From contig NZ_QWJJ01000019.1 in the NCBI RefSeq assembly GCF_003575965.1, forward strand, positions 1-64,000: 64,000 nt of DNA, in the 5' to 3' direction. The stretch is from Pseudooceanicola sediminis. Lineage in GTDB: Bacteria > Pseudomonadota > Alphaproteobacteria > Rhodobacterales > Rhodobacteraceae. The translations under genes were made by a program, and so were the position numbers. The notes under the pieces are model-generated. The model was not told the DNA's origin. It saw only the letters and a program-made list of their open reading frames with translations, and searched no databases. This document shows positions 25,163 to 33,262 of this stretch, piece after piece; the first letter of the stretch is position 1, and every line of letters begins with the position of its first letter.

Positions 25163-25804
25163 ATGGTAGTCATGCAGAAATATTTCGCCATTGAGATGTC
25201 CGCCGTCCGTTTCGTGCGAAACACACTGTTCTTCAGCCTGCTCGCCCTGGTGCCGCCGCTGATGGCTTTCGTCGCGATGACGCCGGGTTTCGGTGCTATG
25301 TTGGCCAGCGGTGGGCCTCCGCTTGGCAGGTTCATGCGGCAGGTCATTACCAACGGTCTGCCGGTCGTCTTTGTCGTAAACTACGTGAGTTTCTTCTTGT
25401 TTGCGTGGATCGTCGCCAAGCCGGGCCAGCGTTACGGGATAAAGCTTGTGCTACTCGTCGATATGCCGGTCCGCGTCATCGGCTTCATCGCACTGCATGT
25501 CGTGATTTATGTCCTATCGGCCGACTTGTACGGATCCTTTGGAGGAAGCCGCGCGACCGCGCTTCGGGTCGTGGCGCCGACACTGGCCCGTTCTTTCCTC
25601 TTCGAGAATATTTCTGGCGTCTATCTTTATGCGACTATGGTGAGCGCGTTACCGCTCTATGTCACAGCCATCGAGAATTCGGACAGGCTCGGCGGACTGG
25701 CACGGAGATTTCCAAGACGGCTGGGATTCGTGCTTTTCGCGATTTTACTGTTTGGTTTCTCTGTTCTGGCGCTGACTGCATTCGCTGCCTTGCTCGTCTG
25801 GTAG
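25163..25804 (+). CDS. Hypothetical inner-membrane protein, ~6 TM
   Basis: A 213-residue hydrophobic protein with about five to six membrane helices (FFSLLALVPPLMAFVAM, GLPVVFVVNYVSFFLFAWIVA, LVDMPVRVIGFIALHVVIYVL, LGFVLFAILLFGFSVLALTAFAALLVW). No transporter motif is recognised. It stands alone on its strand, 250 bases after the oxidase gene and without a good ribosome site, which makes the exact start (25163 or 25172) uncertain. Confidence 0.6.
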   Translation: MVVMQKYFAIEMSAVRFVRNTLFFSLLALVPPLMAFVAMTPGFGAMLASGGPPLGRFMRQVITNGLPVVFVVNYVSFFLFAWIVAKPGQRYGIKLVLLVDMPVRVIGFIALHVVIYVLSADLYGSFGGSRATALRVVAPTLARSFLFENISGVYLYATMVSALPLYVTAIENSDRLGGLARRFPRRLGFVLFAILLFGFSVLALTAFAALLVW

Positions 25805-25888
25805 CAGGCGTCTTGAAAGGCGCTTCCGGCGGCCGCAACTCATCGAATTGCACCAGAGATTTCCATATAGTGTCCCGATGAATAGCGC

Positions 25889-25904
25889 CAATTGAATTCA
25901 ATTG
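25889..25904. repeat. 16-bp perfect palindrome CAATTGAATTCAATTG
   Basis: A perfect self-complementary sequence about 100 bases before the lipoprotein gene. AATTGCACC follows at 25900-25908 and is also present at 25846-25854, giving a direct repeat 54 bases apart. It could be an operator or the scar of a mobile element. Nothing identifies the binder. Confidence 0.35.
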
Positions 25905-26005
25905 CACCCGCGCGTATCCGACTAAAAGGGCTTGTTCACCAAGCCGGTGTCTTCGACACTCATTGACAGTTCAAAACTGCTTTGTTGAGGAAGGTTGCGC
26001 CCGGG

Positions 26006-26293
26006 ATGACGAATATGAGAACTCGACTGTTTGGCTTTGCGTCAGCGATCCTGTTGTTCGCGGGATGCGCCGTTCCGACTACCTCGAACAACAAAGGGGA
26101 AACGGGGTTCATCCAAAAGCTGCCCGACGGTGTGGTCGCAATTGCAGCACCGTACCAGAACCTCAGCACGGTACGCGTCTTGCCGGAAGACGGCTGCTAC
26201 TGGTATCTGCACGTCGGGCCGGTCGAAAATACCTTGCTGCCGCTTCGGACGACCGATGGACGCCCGATCTGCACTGCATCCTCGTCAGGTTAA
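26006..26293 (+). CDS. Small outer-membrane-type lipoprotein
   Basis: A 95-residue protein with a lipoprotein signal, MRTRLFGFASAILLFAGCAVP, with lipobox LFAGC. The mature domain is ~75 residues (ETGFIQKLPDGVVAIAAPYQNLSTVRVLPEDGCYWYLHVGPVENTLLPLRTTDGRPIC) with two further cysteines that could form a disulfide. This resembles short domains found in cell-envelope lipoproteins of Rhodobacteraceae. The start at 26006 follows a weak GGG; 26015 is an alternative. It converges with the L,D-transpeptidase gene. Confidence 0.65.
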   Translation: MTNMRTRLFGFASAILLFAGCAVPTTSNNKGETGFIQKLPDGVVAIAAPYQNLSTVRVLPEDGCYWYLHVGPVENTLLPLRTTDGRPICTASSSG

Positions 26294-26380
26294 GACGCGA
26301 CCTTCCACGCGGCTCGGTTTCGTTTGTTGGCAACTCAGGAATGAATCGCGGGTGGCTGATAAGCAGCCGCTGTTCTTGGT

Positions 26381-27046
26381 TCAACTCTGCGCGGTCGTGG
26401 ATTCCTCAGGCGGGTAGAGAAACGCCGTCGAACCGGGTGCGACCTGATCATAGAGGCCGATGATATGGGGCATGACCATCCGAACGCAGCCTGAACTTGC
26501 CCGCCCGCCGATCGAACGCGGATATGGCGTGCCATGTATCCGCAGATACGTGTCTCGGTTGCCGAAAAACAGATAAAATGCCCGTGCGCCCAAGGGGTTC
26601 GTCGGTCCGCCCTCCTGTCCATCCGCGTACTGTGCGTAGACTTCCGGTTCTCGTCGGATCATGTCGTCGGTCGGCGTCCATCTCGGCCATTTGGCCTTTC
26701 TGCGGATTGTATATGTCCCTGGCTCGTAGAGGTCGCCGCGGGCGATGGCCACACCGAACCGCATCGCGGTTCCGTCGCTCCGGATATGATAGAGGTAGCG
26801 GGCGATAGCATCCACGTGGATGTCACCTGGCCGCAATCCGTCATTGGCCTCGACCCGCACGGGCAGAAAGCGCGGATGCAGGCCCCAGGGGTTCGAGGTC
26901 GCCGGATCGAAATTCGGTGGCGTTACCTGCGCATCCCAGGCTGCCCATTGGTCCGGCCCGGGTGCGGGGTCTGCGAGCAGTGGGTTCGAGATCGCCGGCG
27001 AAAACAACGCCGCAGTGGTCACGACGAAATGGCGTCTGGTCAACAT
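26381..27046 (-). CDS. L,D-transpeptidase (YkuD family)
   Basis: A 221-residue exported transpeptidase acting on peptidoglycan or attaching proteins to it. The N-terminus has a twin-arginine-like signal, LTRRHFVVTTAALF. The YkuD catalytic motif HGTPYPRSIGGRASSGCVRM is complete, with histidine and catalytic cysteine. The ATG at 27046 follows GAAGGAAA. It is a single-gene unit; the adjacent small lipoprotein suggests a shared envelope role. Confidence 0.9.
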   Translation of the reverse strand: MLTRRHFVVTTAALFSPAISNPLLADPAPGPDQWAAWDAQVTPPNFDPATSNPWGLHPRFLPVRVEANDGLRPGDIHVDAIARYLYHIRSDGTAMRFGVAIARGDLYEPGTYTIRRKAKWPRWTPTDDMIRREPEVYAQYADGQEGGPTNPLGARAFYLFFGNRDTYLRIHGTPYPRSIGGRASSGCVRMVMPHIIGLYDQVAPGSTAFLYPPEESTTAQS

Positions 27047-27246
27047 TGGATTTCCTTCGTTCGGCAACCGATAATGAAAAACTCGTGCGGCTAACTTTCT
27101 CTACCGCATTGAAACGCGTGGTCTTCGCACAGTCCAATAAAGGATCTGTGTGATCCCGGTGGTTTGCAGGCGGTCTTGGTCCTGACACTGGCTGTTTTGG
27201 TCTTCTCTCCGCGGTTCCATCCGCTCGGCTGTTTTGTCGCCCGATA

Positions 27247-28575
27247 TCAGTGATCATGTGCAACTTCCTGCGGCGCCAGCCACCGAGACAAGTAAATCCG
27301 CTCGAATATGAAAACAGCAGTGATGCCGCCAAGGGCATAGAGCACGATGAGCGGATCGCTCCGAAGTTTCATCATGGTGAAGGCCACCAACACTACGGAA
27401 TCGAACGCCAGAGCCAAAAGCAGCACGAAGCCAGAGGCCCCGATCTCCTCGCGCCTGTAGCGGAAAACGCCCCAGTGCACGGCCATGTCCATGACAAGAT
27501 AGAAAAAGGCGCCGAGCGATGCGATCCGGCCGAGGTCGAAGAACACCGCCAGTGTCGAAGCGATGACAACGGTGTAAACGAGCGTGTGCCGTTGGATCGG
27601 TCCCGACATGCCGAAATGCCGATGCGGAATCATCTTCATATCCGTCAACATCGCCAGCATCCGCGATACGGCGAACACACTGGCCAGCACGCCCGAAGCC
27701 GTGGCCACCGCCGCCAGGATTACGGTCAGAAAGAAACCGGTCTGCCCGAGGGCGGGTTCGGCGGCCTCGGCGAGCGAATAGTCCCGCGCGGCGACGATCT
27801 CGTCGATGGTCAGGCTCGACCCGACACCGAAGGCAACCAACAGATAGACAGCCACGCAGATTGCGATGGATATCACGATCGCCCGGCCCACGTTGCGGTT
27901 CGGTTCGGTGATTTCGGAACCGCTGTTCGTGATTGTGGTGAAGCCCTTGAAGGCCAATATCGCGAACGCCACGGATGCGATGAAGCCCGTCACACCATAG
28001 GACTGCGTGTCGCTCGTCGCAGCGGAGATCTGGAAGCCGCTGGACCAGATCGCGGCGATGCCGAATAATCCAATGCCGCCGATCTTGATCGCCGCCATGA
28101 TCAGCGAGAACACCCCGACCGACCGGTTGCCGGCGATGTTCACCAGGAAGGCGAAGACAATGACGCCCACGGCGAGGGTCGGCACCAGCGGCCCACCCTC
28201 GATGTCAAAGGCGCGCAGGACGTAGGTTGCGAAGGTCCGGGCCACGAGGCTTTCGGCAATCACCATGCTCAAAGCCATCAGCAGGGCGGCTCCCGCCGCG
28301 ACTGCGCCAGGGCCATAGCATTTCTGCAGGATCATCGCGATCCCGCCCGAGGACGGCCATTTGTTGGACATCCTGATGTAGCTATAGGCGCTGAAGCCAG
28401 TCACGATTGCGCCCGCGATGAAGGCAAGCGGGAAGAGCGGTCCGGCAAGCTGCGCAATCTGCCCGGTCAGCGCAAAGATGCCAGCGCCGATCATCACGCC
28501 CGTTCCCATTGCGACGGCGCCGCCCAGAGTGATCGACCCTTCGCGGTAGGTGTCGCTTCTATCTTCGTGTTGCAT
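27247..28575 (-). CDS. APC-family amino-acid/polyamine permease
   Basis: A 442-residue permease with about twelve membrane helices. The first helix carries the APC signature GAVAMGTGVMIGAGIFALTGQIAQLAG. A second conserved block, FAILAFKGFTTITNSGSEITEPNRNVGRAI, marks the substrate-site region of helix 6. It is last in a six-gene leftward operon and overlaps the UbiB-like gene by 17 bases. The substrate cannot be told from sequence. The context with redox and lipid genes is unusual for an amino-acid carrier. Confidence 0.88.
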   Translation of the reverse strand: MQHEDRSDTYREGSITLGGAVAMGTGVMIGAGIFALTGQIAQLAGPLFPLAFIAGAIVTGFSAYSYIRMSNKWPSSGGIAMILQKCYGPGAVAAGAALLMALSMVIAESLVARTFATYVLRAFDIEGGPLVPTLAVGVIVFAFLVNIAGNRSVGVFSLIMAAIKIGGIGLFGIAAIWSSGFQISAATSDTQSYGVTGFIASVAFAILAFKGFTTITNSGSEITEPNRNVGRAIVISIAICVAVYLLVAFGVGSSLTIDEIVAARDYSLAEAAEPALGQTGFFLTVILAAVATASGVLASVFAVSRMLAMLTDMKMIPHRHFGMSGPIQRHTLVYTVVIASTLAVFFDLGRIASLGAFFYLVMDMAVHWGVFRYRREEIGASGFVLLLALAFDSVVLVAFTMMKLRSDPLIVLYALGGITAVFIFERIYLSRWLAPQEVAHDH

Positions 28576-30628
28576 TCTTGCCTGCCTCTACTCTTTCGTC
28601 TTCGTCCAACCCTGGGCCGGCATGCCACCTGAAATCGCAGTGGTCGTTGCCGCCGGCAATTGTCTTCGGCCGTAACAGCCGCCCGCCCCATTTCTCGGCC
28701 ACCGGGAAATCGAGTGCGCACCACGTTGCCGTACATAGTGCCGAGGAATCATGGCCCGCAAAGAACTCGGCTACCGGGCATTTCGTACAGTCAAAGGCGA
28801 CGACGTTCTCGCCCGCTTCGACGTCGCGCCAACCATACCCCGGCGGTCCAAAGGGGAAACGGCGAAACAGGCTCGTCGCGATCTGCAGTCGCTTGGCCGG
28901 ATCGGCGGTGATGGCGCGGGCGAACTCGAACGGTGGATCGGCCATCCGATTGTAGATGTCCCAGCCAATCGCATGGATGATCCTATGACTCTGCGCCTCT
29001 GACCGCCCTCGCGCGATCAGGGTTCGGTTCAACGCAAGCGTCAGGGCGGCAAGATGCGTGGTCAGGATCGCGCCGGCGTTCGGCTCCAGCGGAAGGTCGC
29101 GTTCAAGCAGATAGTAGGCCGCCCAGGTTTCCGAGAGGATTGCGTCGGTCTCCTCGCCCAGGTGTCGCAAGGCGAAATGACTGAAAAGCATCGTCAGCGC
29201 GGCGCGGCCAATACTCTCACCGGATGGGATGACAGCCTCAAGAATTCCGCGCCCCATCCCGCGGGTCGCGGAATGGTCCCAGGTCTCGTCAATCGCCTCG
29301 GCGGGTGGCATGGCACCCGTCAGCAGAAGCTCGGGAAGCACCTGCGTGACACGCCCCAGTGGATCGCTGTCCGCCAGACGCGCGGCGACCTCGCGCGCGA
29401 TGACGGGCCGCGACAAATCGTCAAACCGCGCGTCGGGCGCCAGCACGAAAAGCAACGCCTCGGCGGTCGTCAGCGCCTTGGCATGGAGCATGAGGGAGGC
29501 GGGAAAGACGAACCCGGCGTGGTAGCCTGCCCGCATCATCGCAAGATAGGTTCGCGCCAGGCTGGCCTGGCGCGAGGGGGCCGAGTAGAATTCCGCCGCA
29601 AGCTCCTCGAACCTATGCCGGAACAGCGCGTGATCGGCGCCCGCTAGGGCCTCGGTCTGCGCGCTGAAATGGTAATAGGCGCGCCGGGTCTGCCGCTGTG
29701 CTACAGCCATCCAGTACAGCACAAAGCGGTCGCGCTGCGCCGCATCCAACTCGCCATACATGCCGAAATCGAGCAATGTGACACTGCCGTCGGAATGAAA
29801 GACGATATTGCCGGGATGCAGGTCGGCGTGAAACAGCCCGTCCGACACGAACATCTCCAGCAGCATCGACACCAGCGCCTCGACCAGTGCGGATCGGGTT
29901 TGTTCAGGAAGGGTGGCCGAGGCCTCGGACAGGCGCATGCCGTCGACCCAATCCATGGTCAGCACGCGGGCCGCCGTATGGTCGGGATACGTCTTTGGAA
30001 TTCGGACGCGATCCTGTCCCGCGAGATTCTCGCGAAAACGATCCATGACAGCCGCTTCGGCGCAAAAGTCAAGTTCGGCTAAGGAGTAGCGCCGAAACTC
30101 CGAGAGGAACGCCGGCAAATTCGTGCGCCGAAGGCGGCGCGGCAGCACCATACGCGCGATCCTCAGCCCGAGGTCGAGCGCGTCGAGATCGCGGTGGAAC
30201 AGCGGCCCCAGCCCCGGTCGCTGCACCTTGACCGCGACCGCCCGACCGTTCGCCAGACTTGCCTTGTGCACCTGGGCAAGGGACGCGGCGGCGACGGGTC
30301 GGGCCTCAAAGCTGGCAAAGGCCGTTTCCACCGGCGCCGCGAGTTCATCCTCGACGATGCGCCGCACCGTGGCGAAGTCAACATCGGGCGCGTGCTCCTG
30401 CAATTCCGCAAGCCGCGCGACGTAGCTTTCGGGCAGAATGTCGGGGCGGGTGCTGAGGATCTGGCCCAGCTTGACGAAGACCGGCCCCAAAGCGAGCAGG
30501 TTTCGGGCGAACCGATCCGGCGCACCAGTGTCGCCGCTGGCCGGTTCATATCGCCGGAGGGTCCAAATGTCTTTCGACAAGACGACGACAATTCGGACCA
30601 GCCGCAGGAAGTTATTCGTGCGGTTCAC
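28559..30628 (-). CDS. UbiB/ABC1 kinase-like protein fused to an ATC-hydrolase-like domain
   Basis: A 689-residue fusion. Residues ~45-330 are an ABC1/ADCK atypical kinase domain: KLGQILSTRPD (KxGQ motif), AVKVQRPG lysine, HADLHPGN catalytic loop and LLDFGMYG metal loop. The C-terminal ~130 residues resemble the L-2-amino-thiazoline-4-carboxylate hydrolase family, with FDCTKCPVAEFFAGH, CTATWCALDFPVAEKWG and GGNDHCDFRWH cysteine motifs. ABC1 proteins support quinone or lipid metabolism, and the tail may bind a metal or thiol ligand. It overlaps the upstream dehydrogenase gene by 4 bases. Confidence 0.82.
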   Translation of the reverse strand: MNRTNNFLRLVRIVVVLSKDIWTLRRYEPASGDTGAPDRFARNLLALGPVFVKLGQILSTRPDILPESYVARLAELQEHAPDVDFATVRRIVEDELAAPVETAFASFEARPVAAASLAQVHKASLANGRAVAVKVQRPGLGPLFHRDLDALDLGLRIARMVLPRRLRRTNLPAFLSEFRRYSLAELDFCAEAAVMDRFRENLAGQDRVRIPKTYPDHTAARVLTMDWVDGMRLSEASATLPEQTRSALVEALVSMLLEMFVSDGLFHADLHPGNIVFHSDGSVTLLDFGMYGELDAAQRDRFVLYWMAVAQRQTRRAYYHFSAQTEALAGADHALFRHRFEELAAEFYSAPSRQASLARTYLAMMRAGYHAGFVFPASLMLHAKALTTAEALLFVLAPDARFDDLSRPVIAREVAARLADSDPLGRVTQVLPELLLTGAMPPAEAIDETWDHSATRGMGRGILEAVIPSGESIGRAALTMLFSHFALRHLGEETDAILSETWAAYYLLERDLPLEPNAGAILTTHLAALTLALNRTLIARGRSEAQSHRIIHAIGWDIYNRMADPPFEFARAITADPAKRLQIATSLFRRFPFGPPGYGWRDVEAGENVVAFDCTKCPVAEFFAGHDSSALCTATWCALDFPVAEKWGGRLLRPKTIAGGNDHCDFRWHAGPGLDEDERVEAGKNATRR

Positions 30629-31722
30629 GGTCTTCCTCCATTGACCCCGGTCGACCAGGTCTCGACTGCCATGCTCGGCAGGAGACGGCGAAGATCGTCC
30701 AGCGCCTCGGAGTATGTCAGGTGGTCGACGATGGTTGACACGCCGGGCATCGGGCGCTCCGACGCTGGCAATGCGCGGATCGTGGCGAGGATCATCGCCG
30801 TCGTCACCTCGGCCTGATCGCCGGCTGCGACATGGCGCGAGGCAGCAACGCTGCCGTCGGGGTTCTGCACCTCAACGGCGATGCGGGTGCGGGCTTGACC
30901 CAGTTCCGGCAGCCTCCTCAAGAGCCGCGTCACGCCGCGTTTGCGCCGCGACAGCACCGGACCGAGACCGAGCCGCAAGAGCAGACCGACAGCGCGCGTC
31001 ACGAAAGGAGGATCGATCGACACGAAAGTGCGGACAAGGACCGGGGCCCCGCTGCCCGAGCAATCCGCGACGCCATCCATAGGGAAGCCGATCCCAAGCG
31101 CGGGACGCGCCCGACTGCCCCGCTCGAAGGCAAACGAGCGACGGAGGTCTCCGGGCCGGACCATATGGTTTTTGGGACCGGAAAGCCGGTACGGGCGGCC
31201 GAGGGCGCCGATGGACCATTCCGTCGCGGCCCTTCCATAGTGGCGGCCCATGCCGAGTTCCAACCCGATGTCTACAGTGGCAGCCTCATATTCGCGGACG
31301 AGTTCGGCTGCCATCAAAGTGCTCAAGCCGGGCGCGGTCCCGACGCAGAGGACAGCAGTGCCCGGGCCGCCGACGACCGCCACTTCACGCCTCAGTGCTT
31401 GCACAAAATCCGGCGACGCCGAGGTCTCGAGGAAGCTTCCCCCATTGCGGACAACTTCGACTGCGACCGATGGCGGCGTCGCTTCGGTTAGGTTTATCAC
31501 CGTCGCGCCAAGCGGCAGCTTTCCGGCGGCGTCCTTCCCGGCGATATCGAGCCGGAGCGCCTCGACACGATCACCTGACCCAACTCCGTTGCGCGAAACC
31601 AGCAATATTCGGGCCGCCGTATGATCGAGCAGCAACCGGACCAGTCGACCGCCGACATCGCCCGTGCCTCCGATCAGCACGACGGTTCCTTGCATCGGCG
31701 GCGGGTCGAGCCGGCTTTCCAT
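30625..31722 (-). CDS. Saccharopine-dehydrogenase-like NAD(P)-binding protein
   Basis: A 365-residue protein starting with a Rossmann motif, VVLIGGTGDVGGRLVRLLLDH, then VINLTEATPPSVAVEVVRNGGSFLETSASPDF, the layout of saccharopine dehydrogenase-like and trans-acting enoyl reductase proteins. The start at 31722 overlaps the cytochrome stop by one base (TGATG). It is followed by the kinase fusion with an ATGA overlap. The substrate is unknown; the operon suggests quinone or lipid modification at the membrane. Confidence 0.8.
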   Translation of the reverse strand: MESRLDPPPMQGTVVLIGGTGDVGGRLVRLLLDHTAARILLVSRNGVGSGDRVEALRLDIAGKDAAGKLPLGATVINLTEATPPSVAVEVVRNGGSFLETSASPDFVQALRREVAVVGGPGTAVLCVGTAPGLSTLMAAELVREYEAATVDIGLELGMGRHYGRAATEWSIGALGRPYRLSGPKNHMVRPGDLRRSFAFERGSRARPALGIGFPMDGVADCSGSGAPVLVRTFVSIDPPFVTRAVGLLLRLGLGPVLSRRKRGVTRLLRRLPELGQARTRIAVEVQNPDGSVAASRHVAAGDQAEVTTAMILATIRALPASERPMPGVSTIVDHLTYSEALDDLRRLLPSMAVETWSTGVNGGRP

Positions 31723-32183
31723 CACTCGATTCCATTGGCGCGCTGCAATTCGCGAATGTAGCTGACGATCAGTCCAACCGTTTCCTCCGTGACCCCTTTC
31801 ACAGGAGGCATATCGCCGAAATTCCAGTGATGTGATTGCACGCCCGCCGTCGCGGCCCGCAGGAACGCCCCGTCCGGGTGATGACCCGGCTCGTAGATGG
31901 GATGGACCAACGGCGGACCATTCCCAGTTCCACCTGCCCCGTTTTTTCCGTGGCACGACGCGCAGCTATTCTCGAACGCGAGCTGGCCGAAATATGAAGG
32001 CGCGCTCAGGGTCTCCGGCACGATGATGGTATCTGGATCGGGTGCGGGCGCCCCGGCGGCGTCGCCATGCATCTGGGTGTTGACCCGTGGTCGGTCGGCT
32101 CCGACCTCATCGGACTGGGCCAACAGGCCAGTTGCCAATCCGAATGCGAGCAGGGAGGCAATCGCCATTGTCTTTCGGGACAT
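31722..32183 (-). CDS. Periplasmic c-type cytochrome
   Basis: A ~153-residue mono-heme cytochrome c. The signal peptide SRKTMAIASLLAFGLATGLLA precedes a proline-rich linker. The heme motif CASCH sits in ENSCASCHGKNGAGGTGNGPPLV, and MPPVKG later supplies a possible methionine ligand. I prefer the ATG at 32183 because it puts the signal at the N-terminus; 32219 is in frame. Within the operon it could pass electrons to or from a membrane quinone enzyme. Confidence 0.88.
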   Translation of the reverse strand: MSRKTMAIASLLAFGLATGLLAQSDEVGADRPRVNTQMHGDAAGAPAPDPDTIIVPETLSAPSYFGQLAFENSCASCHGKNGAGGTGNGPPLVHPIYEPGHHPDGAFLRAATAGVQSHHWNFGDMPPVKGVTEETVGLIVSYIRELQRANGIE

Positions 32184-32230
32184 TGTTGCGGGGTTTCCGC
32201 TTTTCTTGGCTTTGGGCATATTACTGTCCG

Positions 32231-32887
32231 TTACCTGTTAGCACCGACCAGGCTCGACCACCGTTGCGGAATGAACGCGGGAACATCTGCGGCGTAGCGA
32301 TCCCAGGCATCCCCGAAGCGCGACCGGCTATCGGCCTCCTCGGCGCGGGCGAGTCGTGCGTACATCCAGACCAGCACCGGGAACATCGCGAGTGTCAGAA
32401 GTGTCGGCCACTGCACGAGAAAGCCCGCCATGATCAGCACGAAGCCAACATATTGCGGGTGGCGAATGCGTGAATAAGGCCCGGTCGTTGCCAGCACGCC
32501 GCGTCGCTGCGCGGACCAGAGATGGTGCCAGGCCACTGAGATCAGCCAGAACCCGCCGCCGATCAGCGCGAAGCTCAGGAAATGGAACGGACCGAAATGC
32601 GGATTCGCGCGCCAGCCGAACATCATCTCGGGCAGATGCCCGCTGTCATGCGCAAACCAGTCGACATCGGGCCAGGTTGACTGCAGCCAGCCGGACAGAA
32701 AGAAGATGGTCAGGGGAAACCCGTACATCTCGGTAAAAAGGGCCACGATGAAGGCGCTGAACGCCCCGAAACTCCGCCAGTCCCGCGACGTCTGCGGCTT
32801 GAAGAAGCTGAAGGCGAAGATGATGAAGACGGCCGAGTTGATGAAGACCAACAGCCAAAGGCCATAGGCAGTTCCGGGATCGGTCAT
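32231..32887 (-). CDS. Isoprenylcysteine-methyltransferase-like membrane protein
   Basis: A 218-residue integral membrane protein with five to six helices. The C-terminal motif TGPYSRIRHPQYVGFVLIMAGF is the phospholipid/isoprenylcysteine methyltransferase (ICMT/NnrU) signature for SAM binding, and it ends with EEADSRSRFGDAWDRYAADVPAFIP. It starts with GGAGGAGA upstream and overlaps the DUF2933 gene by 4 bases. It probably methylates a lipid or small membrane substrate. Similar genes occur beside heavy-metal ATPases. Confidence 0.82.
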   Translation of the reverse strand: MTDPGTAYGLWLLVFINSAVFIIFAFSFFKPQTSRDWRSFGAFSAFIVALFTEMYGFPLTIFFLSGWLQSTWPDVDWFAHDSGHLPEMMFGWRANPHFGPFHFLSFALIGGGFWLISVAWHHLWSAQRRGVLATTGPYSRIRHPQYVGFVLIMAGFLVQWPTLLTLAMFPVLVWMYARLARAEEADSRSRFGDAWDRYAADVPAFIPQRWSSLVGANR

Positions 32888-33147
32888 TTCTTGTCTCCTC
32901 CTCCACCATGTCCGCCGTGGCCCCCATGCATGAAGAAGTGCATGCCCACGCAGAGCAGTAGCGGCAGCCAAAGGAGCCAGTTGCTGCCGAGGATGTGGAC
33001 CCGGTGCTCGTAGCCCAACAGGAGACCGCCGACGACCAGCGCAACGATCAGATAAATGCCGGCGCGCGACCGCCAGAAGGAAGGCGTCGGGGAAGGTTCT
33101 TCCGACTGGTCGCCGCGACCTCGATGGTGTTCGCTGGGATCATGCAT
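32884..33147 (-). CDS. DUF2933 membrane protein, His/Gly-rich tail
   Basis: An 87-residue protein with two membrane helices (GIYLIVALVVGGLLLGYEH and NWLLWLPLLLCVGMHFFMH) and a GGHGGHGGGG tail that could bind metal. DUF2933 proteins accompany copper and heavy-metal export genes. ATG 33147 has TTGGAGGTG upstream and is the first gene of a six-gene operon. A shorter relative with the same NWLL...MH..GH ending lies at 53036-53218. Confidence 0.82.
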   Translation of the reverse strand: MHDPSEHHRGRGDQSEEPSPTPSFWRSRAGIYLIVALVVGGLLLGYEHRVHILGSNWLLWLPLLLCVGMHFFMHGGHGGHGGGGDKK

Positions 33148-33248
33148 GTTGCACCTCCAATATGACCGTTTTGTCAGGTGACCCGTCGTCACTGTCCGGG
33201 CCGATTACGCGGTTAGGATGTCCGCTTAAGGCGCGGGAGAGAGGTTGC

Positions 33249-33262
33249 ATGATCGGAATCAT
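33249..33262. promoter_or_regulatory. Fnr-type dyad upstream of the DUF2933 operon
   Basis: ATGATCGGAATCAT contains TGAT-CGGA-ATCA, with the same TGATnnnnATCA core as the site at 22670-22683. It lies about 100 bases before the DUF2933 start and overlaps the end of the phosphoketolase-like gene. The spacing suits an activator site for the leftward operon. Confidence 0.5.
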
